NCBI GenBank assembly: GCA_902827015.1 | Contig: CADEGZ010000006.1 | Span: 1 to 35,469, forward strand | DNA length: 35,469 nt | Direction of reading: 5' to 3' | From: an uncultured Pseudomonadota bacterium | Lineage (GTDB): Bacteria > Pseudomonadota > Gammaproteobacteria > UBA6186 > Azoamicaceae | The notes under the pieces: generated by a model | Told to the model about the DNA's origin: nothing | Seen by the model: only the letters and a program-made list of their open reading frames with translations | The model's database searches: none | Position numbers and translations under genes: made by a program | Shown here: one piece after another, positions 30,528 to 35,469 of the stretch | Layout: every line of letters begins with the position of its first letter | Position numbering within the stretch: position 1 is the stretch's first letter

Positions 30528-33383
30528 ATGGCAACGATAACAAATTTAAACCAGACCTCTCCTGATCAATTAAGAAAAATCATTGAAGATAATAGAATTA
30601 CCATAAAAAAAACAGATAGCACCCGTTATCAAGTAATTTGCCCAGAGTGTAATAAGCCAGAAGCGTATATTTATTTTAACCAAGGTAGCAGGGTAATACA
30701 ATGCAATCGTCAGAAGAACTGCAACTTTAGCCAAAGTCTCTGGGAATATATTGCAAGCAAGCATGGATACTCAAATAAGGAAATGACTGGATATATAAAT
30801 GAATTACTAGGCTATGAGTTCAAAGATTTTGCCGATGAACATGCAGGAAGCATTGCCAATACTGATAACTTCCATAAAGAAGAAAAAGCACCTGAAACAC
30901 TTGAGAAGGTAACTACCGATAAACCTATAAGAACCCAAGAGGAAATAGCAGAAGAACAGAAGTTTTTTAAAGCTTGCCACCAGATATTTACCAACTGTTT
31001 GCAGGAGCAGGATAATGAGCAGGTAGCTTTTTCCTTGAGGTATTTAAAAGATGATAGAGGCTATGATGATAAGCAAATTATATCTTTTAAACTAGGTTTT
31101 TTTCCCGATGAAGAAAAGTTTATTTTGTTACTTACAAATGTTGGTTATTCAAAAGAAAAAGGGAAGCAACTAATTGAGCAGTACTTCTTGGGTATATTGA
31201 ATATTAATAAATATCAGAAGACAGACGAAGAAACTAAAAATTGTATTACTTTTACTTGGTTTGATACTAGGGGAAATATAATAGGTTTTTCAACAAGAAA
31301 ACCGACTGACGATGAGAAGATAAAACCTAAATATATAAATAATACGGGACTCGGTAAAGCCGATCATTTATTTAACCTTACAAAAGAAGCAGAAGGGAAA
31401 GATATCGTAATAGTAGAGGGACAACTTGATGCTCTAGCTGGTACTTATTTTGCCCTACCACAAGAAGAAATAAGGAATTACCACTTTGTTGCTATAAGCG
31501 GCAATAACATCAGTGAACGTCAAGTTTCTTGCTTAAAAGCACTAAATTGCGGGAGAGTAATATTACTCTTAGATAATGACGAAGCAGGAAGAAAGGGAGC
31601 TATACAAACAGCAGAGAAATTGATAGCAACAGGCATAAGCTCTAATATTGCAAGCATCCCGAAAGATTGCCAGTGTAAGGACATTGATGAGTTAATAAGA
31701 AAATATAGAGACGGTATAGACGGGGAATACCCAGACCTTAAAGAAATACTAGATAATGCTAAAAAATATGAAATACCTGTTAATCCTGATAAACCTATAA
31801 AAGAAATACAAATGGAACAAACAGATACAGATAACAAAAAACTAGACCCTGAACTGCAAGCACTACTTAATCAAATAAAAAGTGATGGGGTGGAACATGA
31901 TAGCCAAACAGGAAAAACCAAAGTTATACCGCTGGATATTTTAGATTACGCAAAACGTATAAATGCGATAAGGACAAGAATTGTAAAGGAAAATATTGGT
32001 GCAGATAGGAAGAAAGACCAGAATTTTATCGCCCTCAACAGCATATATTCTGATATCAGAGAGTACAACAAACTACTTGCAACAGATGAAAAAGAGGACA
32101 GACCCTATACATTCGGACAATTTTTTGAAGAACTAGCAAAGAATACAAATAATGGTCTAAAGACAGGTTTTACAGACCTAGACGAGGACGTAACAATCCA
32201 ACCTTCAAGTCTTGCTTTTATAGCAGGTAGACCTTCGCACGGCAAAACTACGATGATGCTTAATATATTAAGGAATATGCTTGAGGATAAAAATAACGAA
32301 GATAAAGCATTTTTATTTTACAGCTATGAAGAAACAAGAAGCGATATTTTAATAAAAATTATACTTAGCGTTGCCGATAAGAACCTTGACGAAGAATTGA
32401 GGAAGGCAAAAGTGGAGGGGACAAATCTAAGGCAAAGAGCGTTAAATGATTTAACAAAACATGCTTTATGTGTAATAGAAAATTCGGAGGGCAAAATATC
32501 CGCATTAAATTCTAAGCTAGATTCTGCACATAAAAAAGTTGAATCTTGGATAAAAGACGGACGCTTAGAGATACTAACCCCAAAATCTACTGCGGAAAGT
32601 TTAAGCACGGCAATTATAGAGCGTTGCATGGGTTTTAAAGAAGAAGAACCACCTAACGAAGATAACAATCAAAAAGAACAGGTAAAAGAACAAATCAAAC
32701 AAGAAGGAATTAAAAAGAAAGTTGCGGCAGTATTTATTGACTACGTGCAGAAACTAACTACCGAAGAGGAGCGAGTTAATAGGCAACAGGAAATTCAGAA
32801 AATATGTCAATCTTTACTTTCAACAGCTTTAGATAAAAGAGTTGGTACTTCAATAATATTAGGAGCGCAGGTTAATAGAAATGTAACATCATTTGAAGAA
32901 CTAACCCTAGATAAAATGAGAGAGGCAGGGGATATTGAACAGGATGCAAACCTTGTACTTGGAATATGGAATGACCAAGCTGGCAATATAGATTGGTTAT
33001 TAAAACAAGAAGCAGAGCTAGAAGAGAAAAGGAAAATTGCAGAATATGGTCTTGATGTACTAAGCAACTCTAATAAAGGAAAAATTAATAAAGGTAAGGT
33101 AGTAGAAGCACTGGAAAAGATTAAGCAAGAACGAGACAAATACAAAGAAAATAAGACTGCCCAAACAATTAGGGTAAAAGTCCTCAAAAACAGGAACGGA
33201 CAAAATAACGGACTTTTTAAGTTAGAGGGATATTTAGATAGATACTTTATTGATGATATTCCTAAAGAAGAACAAGAAAGCTCAATAGCCAAAGCTAGAA
33301 AAGAATTAAACAAGCAAAAAACAATTATAGACGGAGAAAAAAATGGAACAGATAGAGGGAAAGAACTACCTAACAATTTATGA
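30528..33383 (+). CDS. Primase-helicase fusion (T7 gp4/Twinkle-type)
   Basis: A 951-residue replicative protein. An N-terminal zinc finger (C38, C41, C59, C65) resembles the CHC2-type primase finger. A TOPRIM domain follows, with VIVEGQLDALAG (about residue 296) and LLLDNDEAGRKGA (about 347). The C-terminal DnaB-like helicase has Walker A GRPSHGKTTM (about 566), Walker B VFIDYVQKL (about 735) and the GDIEQDANLVLGI motif. It would make primers and unwind the fork as a hexamer. Coupled phage and plasmid replisomes use this type, and it can make replication less dependent on host DnaG/DnaB. The middle (about 440-530) and the Lys/Glu-rich insert in the helicase (about 700-725) are longer than usual. 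Confidence 0.9.
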   Translation: MATITNLNQTSPDQLRKIIEDNRITIKKTDSTRYQVICPECNKPEAYIYFNQGSRVIQCNRQKNCNFSQSLWEYIASKHGYSNKEMTGYINELLGYEFKDFADEHAGSIANTDNFHKEEKAPETLEKVTTDKPIRTQEEIAEEQKFFKACHQIFTNCLQEQDNEQVAFSLRYLKDDRGYDDKQIISFKLGFFPDEEKFILLLTNVGYSKEKGKQLIEQYFLGILNINKYQKTDEETKNCITFTWFDTRGNIIGFSTRKPTDDEKIKPKYINNTGLGKADHLFNLTKEAEGKDIVIVEGQLDALAGTYFALPQEEIRNYHFVAISGNNISERQVSCLKALNCGRVILLLDNDEAGRKGAIQTAEKLIATGISSNIASIPKDCQCKDIDELIRKYRDGIDGEYPDLKEILDNAKKYEIPVNPDKPIKEIQMEQTDTDNKKLDPELQALLNQIKSDGVEHDSQTGKTKVIPLDILDYAKRINAIRTRIVKENIGADRKKDQNFIALNSIYSDIREYNKLLATDEKEDRPYTFGQFFEELAKNTNNGLKTGFTDLDEDVTIQPSSLAFIAGRPSHGKTTMMLNILRNMLEDKNNEDKAFLFYSYEETRSDILIKIILSVADKNLDEELRKAKVEGTNLRQRALNDLTKHALCVIENSEGKISALNSKLDSAHKKVESWIKDGRLEILTPKSTAESLSTAIIERCMGFKEEEPPNEDNNQKEQVKEQIKQEGIKKKVAAVFIDYVQKLTTEEERVNRQQEIQKICQSLLSTALDKRVGTSIILGAQVNRNVTSFEELTLDKMREAGDIEQDANLVLGIWNDQAGNIDWLLKQEAELEEKRKIAEYGLDVLSNSNKGKINKGKVVEALEKIKQERDKYKENKTAQTIRVKVLKNRNGQNNGLFKLEGYLDRYFIDDIPKEEQESSIAKARKELNKQKTIIDGEKNGTDRGKELPNNL

Positions 33384-33546
33384 AGTTATGGACAGACTAA
33401 AAGTATGTAGACATACAGTAATCAATTATACAAAAAATAAAAAATTAGATTTTATTAAATTACGAGGTAAAGTTTTTATTACTGAGGAAAGTTATAAAAG
33501 TTTATTTATTCCTGAATCAGAAAAAAATAAAAACTCTAATTATTAA
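33343..33546 (+). CDS. Excisionase-like small helix-turn-helix protein
   Basis: A 67-residue protein with a MerR/Xis-like winged helix: YLTIYEVMDRLKVCRHTVIN, then YTKNKKLDFIKLRGKVFITE. This is the layout of helix_turn_helix_17 excisionases, which bend DNA and direct tyrosine recombinases, though it can also be a repressor. It overlaps the primase-helicase gene by 41 bases in another frame and has a ggag ribosome site inside it. Given the integrase two genes upstream, a recombination directionality role is a fair inference. Confidence 0.7.
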   Translation: MEQIEGKNYLTIYEVMDRLKVCRHTVINYTKNKKLDFIKLRGKVFITEESYKSLFIPESEKNKNSNY

Positions 33547-33561
33547 ATAAGTTTTAAATTG

Positions 33562-33591
33562 CATGTCTGTAAATTACCAATTGCAGACATG
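33562..33591. terminator. Hairpin after the replication operon
   Basis: Arms catgtctg (33562-33569) and cagacatg (33584-33591), perfect over eight pairs with a 14-base loop, 15 bases after the excisionase stop. No T-run follows on the plus strand, so it may be a stabilising 3' hairpin or a protein site rather than a classical terminator. Confidence 0.4.
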
Positions 33592-33780
33592 GAATTACTA
33601 CCCAATACATTAACTATTTAACCACTTATCAATACAAAAAATATCATTTATCAGATGTATATCAGATAATTAATTTATATTAAGATTTTAATAAAAATAA
33701 TTAATATTATTGTTTGATTATTGTAAAAACTAAAATTCAATGATATTTTTGTAAAGATTTGTAAGATAATGATGTCTTGC

Positions 33781-33817
33781 AAAAAAAAAGGAACAAGGAG
33801 CGATAACTCCCTGAACC
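33781..33817 (-). terminator. Intrinsic terminator of the candidate small RNA
   Basis: Stem-loop followed by nine consecutive T on the minus strand, the best terminator in the window. Loop ttatcg; stem core gggag/ctcct. Confidence 0.7.
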
Positions 33818-33866
33818 TTGCAAAATGAAAAATAATAAATAATCAAAGAAACCCCAAACCTTGATT
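33781..33866 (-). ncRNA. Candidate small RNA divergent from the replication initiator
   Basis: Minus-strand transcription unit of about 85 bases. Its promoter has a perfect -35 TTGACA (33896-33901), a 17-base spacer and -10 TATCTT (33873-33878), so it would start near 33866. Near its 5' end aatcaa and ttgatt can pair. It ends with an intrinsic terminator: an 11-position stem (33790-33800 with 33807-33817; eight Watson-Crick pairs, one wobble, two mismatches, loop of six) followed by nine T (33781-33789). No protein frame is visible. It could control copy number in trans, but it is not antisense to the initiator transcript. Confidence 0.6.
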
Positions 33867-33872
33867 AAGTAT

Positions 33873-33927
33873 AAGATATATTTTTTGTATCAAATTGTCA
33901 ATAAACTAGTATTTTTTTAGATACAAA
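33873..33927. promoter_or_regulatory. Divergent overlapping promoters of rep and the small RNA
   Basis: The heptamer ttgtcaa (33895-33901) serves both strands. Rightward: -35 TTGTCA (33895-33900), 17 bases, -10 TAGATA (33918-33923), for the initiator gene. Leftward: -35 TTGACA (33896-33901), 17 bases, -10 TATCTT (33873-33878). Inverted arms tttgtatc (33884-33891) and gatacaaa (33920-33927) flank the shared box and overlap the rightward -10, a natural operator. Confidence 0.65.
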
Positions 33928-34001
33928 CCTCTTATAAAAATAAATTTTTGCAAGTTCATAAAAGTTTTAGCTCCTCAAACTAATTTAGGATAAAAATTTT
34001 T

Positions 34002-35390
34002 ATGAATAATATATTAAACAAAGCAATTATTACCAAAGTAGATAATGTTACTAGAGTTGACTTCATCAAAGCAAAAGAGCATGCAAAGTATAATCCAGAT
34101 GAGCTGGAAATTCTAAAAGCAGAATTAGAAAAGTGGCAAAACGAAAATAACCGCCTAAAAAAGCAATTGAGAATTATAAAGACACTATCAAAACATAAAA
34201 TAACCGATATTGAAGATATCTATAAAATTGAAGTAGAGAAAGATGCAAAACTATTGTCTGCTAATTTAGCAGAGATAATATTTTTAAATTTTTTACCAGA
34301 TGAAACACTACTTAAATCTAGCTGGGATTATCAAAAACTGATTGATGATTTTAATAATAAACTTGAATATACGCAGAAAGCAATTAGGACTTTTGAAAAT
34401 ATTATTAATATCCCAAAACATAAAACTATTCCAACATATAACGGGCTAGGTTACACAATGACTAAATCTCAACATGAACTTATTGTTGACCTCTTAAAAA
34501 AACAAAAATCCGAAAATGATAAAATAACCTTAAAAGAAATCCTTGTAAAGCACGTGATGAAAGATAAGGATTTTACAATAGAACAGAAAGGAGAAATTTT
34601 AGATTTTATTGATGATAACAAGAGCAATAAAATAATAGAAAATTGTTTAATGTTTCATCTTACAAGGGATGAAAAAAGAGTATTGAGAGCATTAAGGGAG
34701 GAAATATATGAGCAAATACAAACTGGGCAAATTGCTACTACTGGTCTAACTGTTTATGAGGCTTATATATTTTACGACAAATTTTTTACTCTTTATGGCG
34801 TAAGTAATGATGATAAAACTACCAAACATATAAAAGATATTTTGTTAGGGCGTTCATCTAAGGGCAAGGGGCTTCGTGAACATATAATCGTAGAAGATAA
34901 ACAAGCTATCAGTACACAATTGATCCTAAGCATAGAAGAAACAAAAGGAAAAATAAACTTATTCAAAAAAGATGTGGGGAAAGGTTTTATTATTACAATG
35001 CCGTCTTTTCTTTTTGTGGGCAAAGATAAAGAAAATGCTAAAAATTATTATAACCAAGAAAACGAAGGATATAGACGTTTTATGAAAATAGGAAACATGG
35101 CTCAATCAGATGCAGCAAGCAATATAGCTTGTAAGCTTGAAATGCTATGCCACTTAACCCTACACAACAAAAAGAAAACTAATAAAGTATTAGATTGGGA
35201 TTTAAAAACAATAGTTAATATAGCAGGATATGAAAAACGCTATAAAGGAATGCCTAAAGAAACGAAGGCTAAAATTGAAAATATTTTAAATAACATGATT
35301 AAAGCTGAATATTTAATAGAAAGTTGGCAACTTACAAAAGGCAAACACGAACAAGATCAATATATTATAAAATTCTTAAAAATTTCCTAA
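34002..35390 (+). CDS. Probable plasmid replication initiator
   Basis: A 462-residue protein lying immediately before the iterons (25 bases), the normal place for an iteron-binding initiator. The N-terminal part has a leucine-rich coiled coil (about 34-65: DELEILKAELEKWQNENNRL) that could dimerise it. Residues about 115-330 are helical with TMTKSQHELIVDLLKKQKSE and a block HLTRDEKRVLRALREEIYEQ. The C-terminal third resembles a winged helix (LDWDLKTIVNIAGYEKRYKG, NNMIKAEYLIESWQL). No family was recognised; location is the main argument. An agga ribosome site is weakly spaced. Its promoter is shared back-to-back with a candidate small RNA. Confidence 0.6.
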   Translation: MNNILNKAIITKVDNVTRVDFIKAKEHAKYNPDELEILKAELEKWQNENNRLKKQLRIIKTLSKHKITDIEDIYKIEVEKDAKLLSANLAEIIFLNFLPDETLLKSSWDYQKLIDDFNNKLEYTQKAIRTFENIINIPKHKTIPTYNGLGYTMTKSQHELIVDLLKKQKSENDKITLKEILVKHVMKDKDFTIEQKGEILDFIDDNKSNKIIENCLMFHLTRDEKRVLRALREEIYEQIQTGQIATTGLTVYEAYIFYDKFFTLYGVSNDDKTTKHIKDILLGRSSKGKGLREHIIVEDKQAISTQLILSIEETKGKINLFKKDVGKGFIITMPSFLFVGKDKENAKNYYNQENEGYRRFMKIGNMAQSDAASNIACKLEMLCHLTLHNKKKTNKVLDWDLKTIVNIAGYEKRYKGMPKETKAKIENILNNMIKAEYLIESWQLTKGKHEQDQYIIKFLKIS

Positions 35391-35415
35391 AAAATTAATT
35401 ATTTGTAATATTTTT

Positions 35416-35469
35416 GCCAATAGGGATAGAGTGTGCTGCCAATAGGGATAGAGTGTGCTGCCAATAGGG
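35416..35469. repeat. Iteron array, left part (22-bp direct repeats)
   Basis: Two full 22-bp units (35416-35437 and 35438-35459) and the first ten bases of a third, which is completed by bases 1-12. The array starts 25 bases after the stop codon of the likely replication initiator gene. The last 44 bases are identical to the first 44, so the array holds five copies if the sequence is exactly circular and three if those 44 bases are an untrimmed assembly overlap. The probable function is binding of the initiator and copy-number control. Confidence 0.85.

Noticed and set aside
32324-33376. Long leftward serine/leucine-rich frames opposite the primase-helicase gene
   Set aside because: Antisense frames of a gene with complete zinc finger, TOPRIM and Walker motifs; no independent signals.

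Overview
The window reads as one complete circular plasmid (about 35.4 kb) of an obligate intracellular Rickettsiales bacterium, most likely Rickettsia or a close relative. The evidence is the very low GC content, a ParA-type partition gene, a replication protein with DnaA-domain-I-like modules, a palindromic element inserted in frame in a gene, and the accessory set of ProP-like MFS carrier, SpoT hydrolase domain, cold-shock protein, sodium symporter, MazF toxin and phospholipase-D-type nuclease. The taxon is inferred from gene content and style, not from a database match. A 22-bp iteron array is split between the two ends and joins in perfect phase, so the sequence was cut inside the origin array. 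The first and last 44 bases are identical, so the copy number (five versus three) and exact length depend on whether that is an untrimmed assembly overlap.

Layout. 1-650: iterons and an AT-rich, gene-poor origin flank. 646-3511 (minus): a tightly coupled four-gene operon with a DUF5681-type protein, an SF2 helicase, a protein of a phage/island family and a small HGG-motif protein, driven by a clear promoter. 4004-5581 (minus): a DnaA-domain-I-like plasmid replication protein. 5582-6413: non-coding, with structured and repeated elements. 6414-9819: accessory genes (MFS carrier, alarmone hydrolase, TfoX-like protein, DUF1640-like fragment, second winged-helix replication-type protein). 10085-17988 (plus): a phage-type recombination operon (YqaJ exonuclease, Bet/RecT annealing protein, HU, DEDDh exonuclease and several unknowns), preceded by a small winged-helix regulator, a consensus promoter and a strong hairpin leader, and ending with an Rpn-type nuclease. 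18011-24117 (minus): an acetyltransferase-like gene, three large proteins that look like podovirus internal/ejection proteins, and a XerC-like recombinase, with no capsid, portal or terminase gene anywhere. 24285-27946: a cold-shock/symporter pair, then a plus-strand chain of RHH antitoxin, MazF toxin, lipoprotein, small membrane protein and secreted PLD nuclease. 28356-28442: an unexplained three-way-junction inverted-repeat element. 28620-33546 (plus): ParA and partner, a second tyrosine recombinase, a T7 gp4/Twinkle-type primase-helicase and an excisionase-like protein. 33547-35469: divergent promoters sharing one -35 region (a candidate small RNA leftward, the replication initiator rightward), then the initiator gene and the iterons.

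Taken together the plasmid looks like a phage-plasmid hybrid. It has its own initiator, a primase-helicase, a two-component recombination system, two tyrosine recombinases and a partition pair, plus an orphan DNA-ejection-like cassette, but no recognisable conjugation or virion-assembly genes. The features most worth testing are the divergent rep/small-RNA promoter region, the three-way junction upstream of parA, the ejection cassette and the several palindromic elements.
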